A DNA stretch of 40,448 bases from Chitinophagaceae bacterium. Its GTDB lineage: Bacteria > Bacteroidota > Bacteroidia > Chitinophagales > Chitinophagaceae. A program made the position numbers and the translations under genes. The notes below the pieces were generated by a model. That model did no database searches, was not told where the DNA came from, and was given only the letters and a program-made list of their open reading frames with translations. Where the stretch lies: positions 1-40,448 of the forward strand of contig JAHEMO010000003.1 of NCBI GenBank assembly GCA_024643625.1, written 5' to 3'. Below, one piece after another: positions 1 through 8,885 of this stretch (the stretch's first letter is position 1; every line of letters begins with the position of its first letter).

Positions 1-1499
1 GCATCGTAAGGATACCATGTGCCATGTGTGGTGCCGGTAGGTCCGCCATAAAATTTGCCCGGCCGGGGTATAAAATGTACATCGCCACCCAACCTGGTGT
101 TATAGCCGGCCATAAACCGGTCTTTTACCTGCTGAGGAAGGTTAGCTTCCGCAATATCGGCCGACGGAAAGGCCATCAGCAACTCCGGGTCTTTATTAAG
201 TTCCTTTACCATAAAGTCCACTATCTCTTCGTAGTCTTTATCTGCCGCAGCGATCTGCTCCCTGTCAATATACAATTGGTAATTGGCGCTAGACTTAATC
301 AGATTGGCCAGTCCGAATTTTTGTTGAATCAGCGTGGCCAGTTCATTCAAACTTGGTCTGATGGTATTTACCGGAATCTTATTTTCTGCCAGAAAACCGG
401 GCACATGAGCCACCCCATGGTCAGCGGTAATAAAGAAGAGGTAATTGTCTTTGCCAATTTCTGCATCCAGATATTCGAAAAAAGAAGCCAGGTCGCGGTC
501 CAGGCGCAGATAGCAATCTTCTACCTCGACGGAATTGGGGCCGAACTGATGGCCGATATAATCCGGTGAAGAAAGGCTGATGGCCAGAAAATCGGTGAAT
601 TCATCTTTTCCTAATTCCTCGTTTTGTACGGCATCTTTAGCAAAATTCAGCGTTAGCGTATTGCCATGGGGCGTAGCGCTCAGCAAGCTGTAATTCCGGC
701 CAATAAGGCTATCGAGTTTGTGCGGAAAAACAGGTGCGGTTTCAAACGGGAACTTCCCTTCGTAGGGTTTATTGTCGGCCGTGCTTTGTTTGTAGGTATC
801 GATGGGAAACAAAGTGTTCCAGTTTTGCTCGTAAAATTTGTCGGGCCATTTGCGGTTATTGAATTTGTTTACCCAGGCAGGAAGTTTCTTGTAGTAATAT
901 GTACTGGTTACCCAATTGCCTGTACCGCCGTCGTACCAATAGGCATCACCGGTATGGCCTGCAGGCAAAATGCTGCCACGATCTTTGATGGCTATACCCA
1001 CCGTTTTGCTGCGAAAGTTTGTGGCCATGCGCATTTCATCGGAAATGGTAGTTACCCACAGGTTTCGGGGCGACATGGGCTCGGCCGTTTCGGCTCCACC
1101 TACAATTTTTACCGTACTGTCTTCAACGCAATACACAGATTTTTGCTTATATCGGTCATACCATTCGTTGCCATTAATACCATTAATAGCAGGGGTGGAA
1201 CCCGTGTACACACAGGCATGTCCTGCCGCTGTCACCGTTTGTGCATAGGGTATCATCGTGTTTTCGCAGCGAAAGCCTGTATTGAGTATTCGCTTAAATC
1301 CGCCCTCGCCATAGCGGTCATAATACCGGTAAAAAAAGTCCCATCGCATCTGATCTACTACAAGCCCAACAACAAGTTTGGGTCTGTCGGGCTTTGCGGG
1401 TTCTGCAACCCTTTGCGCCAATGCCGGCATAGCGATACAAGCTAGAAAAAAGGCAAACAGCATAGGGCGGGTTACTGAACCATTAAGGTGTTTTTTCAT
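1..1499 (-). CDS. Alkaline phosphatase family protein (PafA-like), C-terminus cut by window edge
   Basis: Minus-strand translation from the ATG at 1499 gives MKKHLNGSVTRPMLFAFFLACIAMPALAQ (signal peptide), then ...RPKLVVGLVVDQMRWDFFYRYYDRYGEGGFKRI...NTMIPYAQTVTAAGHACVYTGSTPAINGI..., and ...FITADHGVAHVPG..., open to the window edge. This resembles PafA/nucleotide-pyrophosphatase-type phosphatases. It is absent from the ORF track because no stop lies inside the window. Confidence 0.9.
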   Translation of the reverse strand, partial: MKKHLNGSVTRPMLFAFFLACIAMPALAQRVAEPAKPDRPKLVVGLVVDQMRWDFFYRYYDRYGEGGFKRILNTGFRCENTMIPYAQTVTAAGHACVYTGSTPAINGINGNEWYDRYKQKSVYCVEDSTVKIVGGAETAEPMSPRNLWVTTISDEMRMATNFRSKTVGIAIKDRGSILPAGHTGDAYWYDGGTGNWVTSTYYYKKLPAWVNKFNNRKWPDKFYEQNWNTLFPIDTYKQSTADNKPYEGKFPFETAPVFPHKLDSLIGRNYSLLSATPHGNTLTLNFAKDAVQNEELGKDEFTDFLAISLSSPDYIGHQFGPNSVEVEDCYLRLDRDLASFFEYLDAEIGKDNYLFFITADHGVAHVPGFLAENKIPVNTIRPSLNELATLIQQKFGLANLIKSSANYQLYIDREQIAAADKDYEEIVDFMVKELNKDPELLMAFPSADIAEANLPQQVKDRFMAGYNTRLGGDVHFIPRPGKFYGGPTGTTHGTWYPYD

Positions 1500-1623
1500 A
1501 TTGGACTTTTAACGCCTAAGGCGGGTTGGGCATAGCGGTTACTGCCGTAAAAATACCGGATAGGGTAATAGCTTGTATTAGTTTTTACAGCAATGTGGAC
1601 TGGTTGTCGGCTGCTTTTTTTTA

Positions 1624-1654
1624 ATTGGCATAACACCCTATACGGCTAACTTTG
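1624..1654 (+). promoter_or_regulatory. Candidate Bacteroidota-type promoter (-33 ATTG / -7 TAACTTTG, 19-nt spacer)
   Basis: ATTG at 1624-1627 and TAACTTTG at 1647-1654 match the published TTTG / TAnnTTTG Bacteroidetes sigma consensus, about 45 nt before the ATG at 1700. Confidence 0.5.
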
Positions 1655-1699
1655 CCGCCGTTTTAGGGGATTACTTACCCCATCAAATTTTTTTATTAC

Positions 1700-3007
1700 A
1701 TGGCAGACATTTTTGAAAAATTACAGAAGAACGCAGGTCCTTTAGGCCAGCATAGAAAAAGAGCACACGGTTATTTTGCCTTTCCTAAACTGGAAGGACC
1801 TATTGACAGTCATATGATGTTTAGGGGTAAAGAGGTAATTGTTTGGAGTCTCAATAACTATCTGGGATTGGCCAATCATCCGGAAATACGCAAGACTGAT
1901 ACCGAAGCTACGGCTGAATTTGGCCTCGCTTACCCTATGGGTGCCCGCATGATGAGTGGCAACAGTGTTCACCATGAGCAACTGGAGCGTGAGTTGGCTG
2001 AATTTGAACATAAAGAGGATGCCATCCTGCTGAATTATGGTTATCAGGGCATCATGAGCGCTATCGACGCAGTTTGCGGCCGACATGATGTTGTTGTTTA
2101 TGATGCCGAAAGTCATGCCTGTATCATTGATGGTTTGCGCTTGCATCCCGGTCACCGCTATGTATTTAAGCATAACGATATGGCCGATTGCGAAAAGCAG
2201 TTGGAACGTGCCACAGCCTTAATTGAAAAGCAGGGTGCCGGTGGTATATTGGTCATCACCGAAGGTGTTTTTGGCATGGCCGGCGATCAGGGACTGATGA
2301 AAGAGATTGTAGATCTGAAAAAGAAATTTGAATTCCGCCTGTTGGTAGACGATGCACATGGCTTTGGTACTTTGGGTGCTACCGGCGCCGGTGCCGGCGA
2401 AGCGCAGGGATGTCAGGATGGAATTGATTTATACTTCAGCACATTTGCGAAATCAATGGCTAGTATAGGTGCTTTTTTAGCAGGCCCTAAAGACATCATT
2501 GACTTTATCCGCTACAATATCCGCAGTCAGATTTTTGCCAAAAGTTTGCCCATGCCAATTGTAATTGGCAACCTGAAGCGTTTGCACATGCTGCGCACGA
2601 TGCCCGAGCTAAGGGAAAAACTATGGTACAATGCCAAAAAGTTGCAGAGCGGCTTAAAAGCTCGTGGATTCGATATTGGTAAAACTGATAGTGTGGTTAC
2701 GCCCGTTTACATGAAAGGTGGAGTGATTGAAGCCTCGGCCATGGTGATGGATTTGCGTGAAAACTATAATGTTTTTGCTTCCATTGTAGTGTATCCTGTT
2801 ATCCCCAAGGGGCACATCATTTACAGGCTAATACCCAGCGCGGTGCATTCCGATGAAGACATAGAAATTACACTGCGCGCATTTGAGGCGACTAAAAAGA
2901 AACTCGATGCAGGCGAATATCAGTTAGATGAATTGCCCGATATGGCGGATGACGATATAAACGGCGGCAGGTTTGGCTACATGCTTGAAAAGCCAAGGAA
3001 TAAATAA
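1700..3007 (+). CDS. Alpha-oxoamine synthase family PLP enzyme (KBL / serine palmitoyltransferase / cysteate acyltransferase-like)
   Basis: 435 aa; ...VWSLNNYLGLANHPEIR..., ...LLVDDAHGFGTLGATGAGAGE..., PLP-lysine region STFAKSMASIGAF; C-terminal HIIYRLIPSAVHSDEDI. Confidence 0.85.
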   Translation: MADIFEKLQKNAGPLGQHRKRAHGYFAFPKLEGPIDSHMMFRGKEVIVWSLNNYLGLANHPEIRKTDTEATAEFGLAYPMGARMMSGNSVHHEQLERELAEFEHKEDAILLNYGYQGIMSAIDAVCGRHDVVVYDAESHACIIDGLRLHPGHRYVFKHNDMADCEKQLERATALIEKQGAGGILVITEGVFGMAGDQGLMKEIVDLKKKFEFRLLVDDAHGFGTLGATGAGAGEAQGCQDGIDLYFSTFAKSMASIGAFLAGPKDIIDFIRYNIRSQIFAKSLPMPIVIGNLKRLHMLRTMPELREKLWYNAKKLQSGLKARGFDIGKTDSVVTPVYMKGGVIEASAMVMDLRENYNVFASIVVYPVIPKGHIIYRLIPSAVHSDEDIEITLRAFEATKKKLDAGEYQLDELPDMADDDINGGRFGYMLEKPRNK

Positions 3008-3031
3008 TACCAGCAATTTTTGCTGTAAAAA

Positions 3032-3065
3032 AAACGCCATTCGAACTGTAAATCGAATGGCGTTT
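3032..3065. terminator. Stem-loop terminator between convergent genes (best on minus strand)
   Basis: Perfect 13-bp inverted repeat AAACGCCATTCGA (3032-3044) / TCGAATGGCGTTT (3053-3065), 8-nt loop. The minus-strand reading is followed by a run of eight T's. Confidence 0.85.
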
Positions 3066-3088
3066 GTGTGTGTTTGCGAAGTGAATGT

Positions 3089-3481
3089 TTAGTTAGTTTT
3101 GGCTAAAACTTCCAGGTTATAGGTCTTTTCAAAATTTACATTAAGGGTGTATCGCTTTACGACTGTCCCTTGTTCAATAAACAGGATTTCAACACCGTTA
3201 GGCAATTCCTGCGTAGAGAACTTAATTAACTTGCTATAACTGCTGTTGGCTACCTTTTCCGCATACAGGGTTTCGCCCATGCCATCGGTGATTTCAATTA
3301 CCGCCGGCTTTTTCGGATTGTAGTTTACCTGCAGATACATAAACTCATTTTGCTCGCCTACTACACGCACGGTGGCATAATATGCGGCGCTGTCTGTAGT
3401 GTTTTTAATAGGACGCTCACTTGCTATACTGGTTAAGCTAAGTATATTGAGTAGCGCCAGGCCGATAAAGAACTTTTTCAT
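3089..3481 (-). CDS. Secreted hypothetical protein, small beta-rich domain
   Basis: 130 aa with signal peptide MKKFFIGLALLNILSLTSIAS; ...AVIEITDGMGETLYAEKV... resembles small Bacteroidota secreted beta-sandwich proteins; no family confidently recognised. Confidence 0.7.
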   Translation of the reverse strand: MKKFFIGLALLNILSLTSIASERPIKNTTDSAAYYATVRVVGEQNEFMYLQVNYNPKKPAVIEITDGMGETLYAEKVANSSYSKLIKFSTQELPNGVEILFIEQGTVVKRYTLNVNFEKTYNLEVLAKTN

Positions 3482-3657
3482 AACTCTTCAAATTTTTGTG
3501 GTGAATAAATCTGTACACTTTTTCATACGACACCAACCGAAGAGCATGCTGCAAAATGAAAACTGCTTACCGGGTTTTGTAAAACGCCGCCGGGTCACGG
3601 TGTTTTCATTTACAGGGCAAACCTAGCGGCCTTATCCGGGGCCGGCAAAATAAAATA

Positions 3658-3676
3658 GCCATCGGCAACCGATGGC
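3658..3676. other. 8-bp perfect stem / 3-nt loop hairpin in a divergent intergenic region
   Basis: GCCATCGG (3658-3665) CAA CCGATGGC (3669-3676); the minus-strand reading is followed by TATTTTATTTT. Confidence 0.6.
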
Positions 3677-3842
3677 CAAAGACTTTTAAAAACGAAGGGA
3701 TCCTTTGCTGGTAAAGGTTTCAGCGTTTGTTTGTTGGGATGTTCAACCCTGATTATGCTACGCTAAAAAATGATACTTTGCTCAGTCTGAGGGTGGAAGA
3801 GCCATTGCCTGTAATTTTGCTACCCCCACAAGCCAATACAAT

Positions 3843-5501
3843 ATGTCCACAGAAAGGAGTAATAATTTTATTGAAGATATCATTGAAGCCGACCTGGCTG
3901 CAGGCAAGCACAAAACTATTGTAACCCGTTTTCCGCCGGAACCCAACGGATACCTGCACATTGGTCATGCCAAAAGCATTTGTCTCAATTTTGGGTTATC
4001 GAAAAAATATGGTGGCAAAACAAATCTGCGATTTGATGATACCAATCCTGTTACAGAAGACACCGAGTATGTTGACAGCATCAAAAACGATATCCATTGG
4101 CTGGGCTTTGATTGGGCGCAGGAATTGTATGCATCTGATTACTTTGAAACCTTGTATCAATATGCTAGCAGGCTTATCAGCAAAGGCGTAGCTTATATTG
4201 ACGACAGCACTTCCGATGCCATAGCGGAGGAAAAGGGAACACCAACGCGACCGGGCCGCAGAAATAAATATGCGGAAAGAAGCATTGCGGAAAACCTGCA
4301 ATTATTTGCAGACATGCGCGATGGCAAATATGCAGATGGTAGTAAAGTATTGCGTGCCAAAATTGATATGAGCAGTCCTAACATGCTGTTGCGTGATCCT
4401 GTATTGTATCGCATTAAGCATGCGCATCACCATCGCACCGGCGACAATTGGTGCATATATCCGATGTATGATTTTGCCCACGGACAAAGCGATAGTATTG
4501 AAGGCATCACGCATTCAATATGTACGCTCGAGTTTGTGCCTCACCGTGCCTTATATGATTGGTTGATTGCTCAACTGGAAATATTTCCCAGCAAGCAATA
4601 TGAATTTGCGCGGCTCAATATGACGTATACGGTAATGAGCAAGCGTAAGCTATTGCAACTGGTAAATGAAAAACATGTGGATGGTTGGGACGATCCACGC
4701 ATGCCAACCATAAGTGGCATGCGCCGCAGGGGATATCCTGCAAAAGCCATCCGGGATTTTGCAGACAGGATAGGCGTTGCCAAGCGCGAAAACATGATAG
4801 ACCTGGGTTTGCTGGAGTTTTTTGTGCGTGAAGATTTAAATAAAACTGCTTCACGAAGAATGGTGGTGCTTGATCCGGTAAAACTCATCATTACCAACTA
4901 TCCCAAGGGCGATCATGAAACACTGTTCAGTGAAAATAATCCTGAAATGCCGGAAACCGGTGACAGGCTCTTGCATTTTGGCAGGGAACTATGGATAGAG
5001 CGGGACGATTTTGCAGAAGAGCCTTCCAAAAAGTGGTTTAGGCTGGCACCCGGTGCCAATGTAAGACTGAAGAGTGCCTACATTATTACTTGTACAGGAT
5101 TCGACAAAGATGCTGATGGCAACCTTGTGGCGGTGTATGCAGAATTGGTGGCGAACAGTAAAAGTGGCCACGATACCAGTGGCGTAAAAGCCAAGGGTAC
5201 CATACATTGGATTAGTGTAGAACATGCAGTTACCGCCGAAGTGAGGCTATACGATCGTTTATTTCGGGTGGAAGATCCGTCATCGGAGGAAGGCGATTTC
5301 AAAAGCTTTATCAATCCGGAAAGCCTTAAGGTGATAAAGCATGCTTACATAGAACCCGAATTGCTAAAAGCCATGCAGGGCGAGGCTTTCCAGTTTATCC
5401 GTAATGGATATTTTGTGCTTGATAGTAAATTATCGGCCGATAATCATCTGGTCTTTAACCGCACTGCAACATTAAAAGATGGCTGGGCCAAACCTGCCTA
5501 A
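3843..5501 (+). CDS. glnS: Glutamine--tRNA ligase
   Basis: 552 aa; class I aaRS motif FPPEPNGYLHIGHAKS, LRFDDTNP, MSKRKL motif; full GlnRS-like architecture. Confidence 0.97.
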   Translation: MSTERSNNFIEDIIEADLAAGKHKTIVTRFPPEPNGYLHIGHAKSICLNFGLSKKYGGKTNLRFDDTNPVTEDTEYVDSIKNDIHWLGFDWAQELYASDYFETLYQYASRLISKGVAYIDDSTSDAIAEEKGTPTRPGRRNKYAERSIAENLQLFADMRDGKYADGSKVLRAKIDMSSPNMLLRDPVLYRIKHAHHHRTGDNWCIYPMYDFAHGQSDSIEGITHSICTLEFVPHRALYDWLIAQLEIFPSKQYEFARLNMTYTVMSKRKLLQLVNEKHVDGWDDPRMPTISGMRRRGYPAKAIRDFADRIGVAKRENMIDLGLLEFFVREDLNKTASRRMVVLDPVKLIITNYPKGDHETLFSENNPEMPETGDRLLHFGRELWIERDDFAEEPSKKWFRLAPGANVRLKSAYIITCTGFDKDADGNLVAVYAELVANSKSGHDTSGVKAKGTIHWISVEHAVTAEVRLYDRLFRVEDPSSEEGDFKSFINPESLKVIKHAYIEPELLKAMQGEAFQFIRNGYFVLDSKLSADNHLVFNRTATLKDGWAKPA

Positions 5502-5541
5502 CGGCCAGGTATTGATGGCATGCGCAGTTGTCAGATTTTAA

Positions 5542-6219
5542 TTATCGGGAAGTGTATTGCAGCACAATGGCCTTTGTCCCTGCTGTTGCTTTTGGTGTAA
5601 GTGCCAAACCCATTGAAGCTCCACGTAAATTGGGCATAACCGAGGGTTTCAGCCGCAGGCTTAAATTATCGCTAACATCAAAACCACGCAAATGTGCGGA
5701 CACATTGGCGTCTACCACATTCAGACCCCATGCCAATATAAAGGCCAGCACACTATAGTCCACATTGCGCCTGAATTCGTCGCGGTAAAAACGAATGGAG
5801 TTATCGCTAAGTGGCTTTAGGTTGTCGGGAATCAGGTCGTCATTGGTCGGGTCATCATCTAACCTGTAGATATAAGCTTGCCGCACTACGCGATACTGTT
5901 CCAAATTGTAAAAAAACAAATAAGCCGGAATACCAACGGCGGCATACACAATGGGCAGCTTCCAATATTGCTTATTGTTTATTTGCCCCCATCCGGGAAA
6001 AATAGCAGAATGGATAGTGGCTTTACGAATGCCTCTTTTATAAATACTGTCCCTGATTTGGGCAGAATCTTTAAGCGTAATTTTTGGTGTTTTCGGCTGA
6101 ATGATGTTAGCAGCAGCGTCAGTATTCTCGGATTGTGCTATGCAAGCCATGCTTACCAGCAGCATCATTACCGCTGCCAAACCAATCCGTATAAAGCTAT
6201 TGAACCTGAATGCCGACAA
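5542..6219 (-). CDS. DUF5683 domain-containing protein
   Basis: 225 aa; signal peptide, HSAIFPGWGQINNKQYWKLPIVYAAVGIPAYLFFYNLEQYRVVRQAY typical of DUF5683, located directly downstream of parB. Confidence 0.8.
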   Translation of the reverse strand: MSAFRFNSFIRIGLAAVMMLLVSMACIAQSENTDAAANIIQPKTPKITLKDSAQIRDSIYKRGIRKATIHSAIFPGWGQINNKQYWKLPIVYAAVGIPAYLFFYNLEQYRVVRQAYIYRLDDDPTNDDLIPDNLKPLSDNSIRFYRDEFRRNVDYSVLAFILAWGLNVVDANVSAHLRGFDVSDNLSLRLKPSVMPNLRGASMGLALTPKATAGTKAIVLQYTSR

Positions 6220-7111
6220 GGTCTAAAATTTTATTTAATTCCTGCAGGGAGTAATACTCAATGGTAATGCTTCCGTTGCCGGCTTTTGCATTCTTCAGAT
6301 GAACTTTTGTGCTGAAATGCGAGGCTAAATTATCCTCGATCTTCTTAAAGCTAGGTGAAAGGCTTGCTTTTGTTGCAGGTTTAACACGCCCGCCGGCCTT
6401 GTATAACTGCCTTACCAACTGTTCTGTTTGTCTTACGCTCAGCCCTTTGGCGGCAATTTCTTTGAACAGGTAAAGTTGTTTTTCTACCGCATCCACATTA
6501 ATTAATGCACGGGCATGGCCCATGCTGATGATGCTGTTGCGTACAGCAACTTGTATATCAGGAGGCAGTTTGAGCAAACGGATGTAATTGGTAACGGTGC
6601 TGCGCTCTTTGCCCATGCGTTCTGCTACTTCTTCCTGTGTATAGTGCAGTTCGTCCATCAGACGCTTATAGCTTAAGGCAATCTCAATAGCATTCAGATC
6701 TTCACGCTGCAGGTTTTCCAGCAAAGCCAGTTCCAGCAATTGCCTGTCGTTGGCCTCACGCACATACACCGGCACATCTTTGAGTCCCGCTATTTTGGAA
6801 GCCCTGAAGCGGCGCTCACCGGCAATAAGCCGGTATTTTCCATTAACCATATGCGCCACCGTAAGCGGCTGAATAATGTCGTGAATACGAATGGACTCGG
6901 CCAATTCTTTCAGGGCCTGTTCATCAAAGTCGTGGCGCGGCTGCCGGGGATTTACCTCAATTTTATCGAGGGGTACACGAAGTATCCCCGTAGTTTTTTC
7001 TACCACTTCGGTTTTCAAATGACCTGAAGTCGATTTCAACTCGGTATCAATGCTGCTCAGGAGGCTGCGCAAGCCTTTGCCTATGGCTTCTTTTTTGTCT
7101 GTCTTGCTCAT
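6197..7111 (-). CDS. parB: ParB/RepB/Spo0J family chromosome partitioning protein
   Basis: Start preferred at the internal Met (MSKTDKKEAIGKGLRSLLSS) rather than ORF-track 7204; contains LIAGERRFRASKIAGL and HTH YTQEEVAERMGKERSTVTNYIRLLKLP. Confidence 0.95.
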   Translation of the reverse strand: MSKTDKKEAIGKGLRSLLSSIDTELKSTSGHLKTEVVEKTTGILRVPLDKIEVNPRQPRHDFDEQALKELAESIRIHDIIQPLTVAHMVNGKYRLIAGERRFRASKIAGLKDVPVYVREANDRQLLELALLENLQREDLNAIEIALSYKRLMDELHYTQEEVAERMGKERSTVTNYIRLLKLPPDIQVAVRNSIISMGHARALINVDAVEKQLYLFKEIAAKGLSVRQTEQLVRQLYKAGGRVKPATKASLSPSFKKIEDNLASHFSTKVHLKNAKAGNGSITIEYYSLQELNKILDLVGIQVQ

Positions 7112-7225
7112 GTAAATAAATCCGCATCTTGCCAAAAGCACATCGCTTTTTAGCAGGGCGTCAAATGTAAGGCTATGACTTTCCAATGCCCATAGCGTGA
7201 ACAAAAAAATACGGAAAGCAGGGTT

Positions 7226-8026
7226 TTATTCTATGTAGCGATCTTCTTCGCGAATGCGGGTGAGGTTATTTTTTTGCAATACCTCTTTGGCCAGATTGAG
7301 GTAATTGGTACTGCCTTTACTGGCTGCATCATATAGAATAACGGGCTTGCCTACGCTTGGTGCTTCGCTTAATCGGGTATTGCGATGTACGATGGTATCA
7401 AAAACCAACTCTTCAAAATGCCGGCGCACTTCACTCACTACCTGATTGCTGAGGCGCAATCTGCCGTCGTACATCGTCATCAAAATGCCTTCGATCTTCA
7501 ATTCAGGATTGAGGCGACTTTGCACAATCTTGATGGTATTAAGCAATTTGCCCAAACCCTCCAATGCAAAAAATTCGCATTGCACCGGAATAATTACAGC
7601 ATCGGAAGCCACGAGGGCATTCACGGTGATAAGCCCAAGCGAAGGCGAACAATCAATTACAATTACGTCGTATTTGTCCTTTATGGGTGCCAAAATCTGC
7701 TTCAGCATGTTTTCCCGGTTCGGATAATTGATCATTTCAATTTCCGCACCCACCAAATCAATATGCGAGGGAATTAAGTCGAGATAGGGTATTTCAGTCT
7801 TCAGAATTACATCCTGGGCCAATTCGTTATTAACCAGACAATCGTAAAGGCTCAGGCTGATATTCTGTAAATCAAAGCCAACCCCCGTGGTACTATTAGC
7901 CTGAGGATCAGCATCTACCAGCAGCGTTTTGTATTCCAATACCGCCAGACTAGCGGCCAGATTGATGGCTGTTGTTGTTTTTCCTACTCCTCCCTTTTGA
8001 TTTGCTACACCTATTGACCTTGCCAT
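7226..8026 (-). CDS. parA: ParA/Soj family ATPase
   Basis: 266 aa; deviant Walker A KGGVGKTTTAINLAASLA, DADPQANSTTG, VIDCSPSLGLITVNAL. Confidence 0.96.
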   Translation of the reverse strand: MARSIGVANQKGGVGKTTTAINLAASLAVLEYKTLLVDADPQANSTTGVGFDLQNISLSLYDCLVNNELAQDVILKTEIPYLDLIPSHIDLVGAEIEMINYPNRENMLKQILAPIKDKYDVIVIDCSPSLGLITVNALVASDAVIIPVQCEFFALEGLGKLLNTIKIVQSRLNPELKIEGILMTMYDGRLRLSNQVVSEVRRHFEELVFDTIVHRNTRLSEAPSVGKPVILYDAASKGSTNYLNLAKEVLQKNNLTRIREEDRYIE

Positions 8027-8095
8027 ATTGCTTTAAAACGATAACTGTTGATGAGGCTGCACCGGCAGTTTTAGCTGTGCTCAAGGTAAATTTTG

Positions 8096-8776
8096 CTACA
8101 GTTCAACAGTTTCGCCGATGGCAGGAAGATGCAATGCTATGCCTTTTTCTTCAAAGGGTTTTTTGGCCTCTTCTTTATTGATTTTGATGTAGCCAAAAGT
8201 ATCGTAATGTACGCCCACCACTTTGCTGGTACCGCACCATTCGGCGGCCTGAGCGGCATCGGTTGCATCCATGGTGAAATTATCTCCGATAGGCAGTACT
8301 GCAAAAGCGATTTTTCCCCATCGCGGAATAAGTTGCATATCCAGGGTAAGGGCAGTGTCTCCGGCATAGTAAAAATCGCCGCCGGGGGTATTCACTACAA
8401 AACCCATAGGATTAGCGCCATACGTACCATCGGGCAATACCGAACTGTGCTGCGCTACCACACATTTTACGGAACCAAAACCAAAGGATGCCCGGCCGCC
8501 GGTATTCATGGGGTGTACATCAGATACGCCCTGCTTGTTGAGCCAATCCATCAGTTCAAAGGCACAAATAACTTTGGCCCCGGTTTGTTTGGCCAGTTCC
8601 ACGGCGTCGGCCACATGATCCTGATGGCCGTGCGACAGCAGAATATAGTCGGCGGAAATATCAGCCAGATCAATATGCGCCGCCAATTCATTATAGCGAA
8701 TGAAGGGATCAAAAAGCAAGATGCCTGCACCGGTATCTACGCTAAAACAGGAATGGCCGTAAAACGTAAGTATCAT
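8096..8776 (-). CDS. UPF0173-type metal-dependent hydrolase (MBL fold)
   Basis: 226 aa; MILTFYGHSCFSV, LLSHGHQDHVADA, YYAGDTAL, VGVHYDTF. Confidence 0.9.
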   Translation of the reverse strand: MILTFYGHSCFSVDTGAGILLFDPFIRYNELAAHIDLADISADYILLSHGHQDHVADAVELAKQTGAKVICAFELMDWLNKQGVSDVHPMNTGGRASFGFGSVKCVVAQHSSVLPDGTYGANPMGFVVNTPGGDFYYAGDTALTLDMQLIPRWGKIAFAVLPIGDNFTMDATDAAQAAEWCGTSKVVGVHYDTFGYIKINKEEAKKPFEEKGIALHLPAIGETVEL

Positions 8777-8885
8777 ATTTCAATTTTTAATGAGTAAAAA
8801 TATTTTTTGCGTGGTTGTATCAACAGGCTTAACAGATAGTTGTTGGTAATAAAACTAATTTGTCCGCACATAACAATAATACGAT

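Noticed and set aside
24-1445. Plus-strand ORFs 24..569, 666..1445 and 970..1248
   Set aside because: Antisense shadows of the minus-strand alkaline phosphatase; translations lack recognisable domains.
7112-7204. N-terminal extension of ParB in the ORF track
   Set aside because: Extension sequence is not ParB-like; the conserved family start is the Met at 7111.
8093-8797. 234-aa plus ORF opposite the UPF0173 hydrolase
   Set aside because: Fully antisense to a well-supported MBL-fold gene; no coherent domain.
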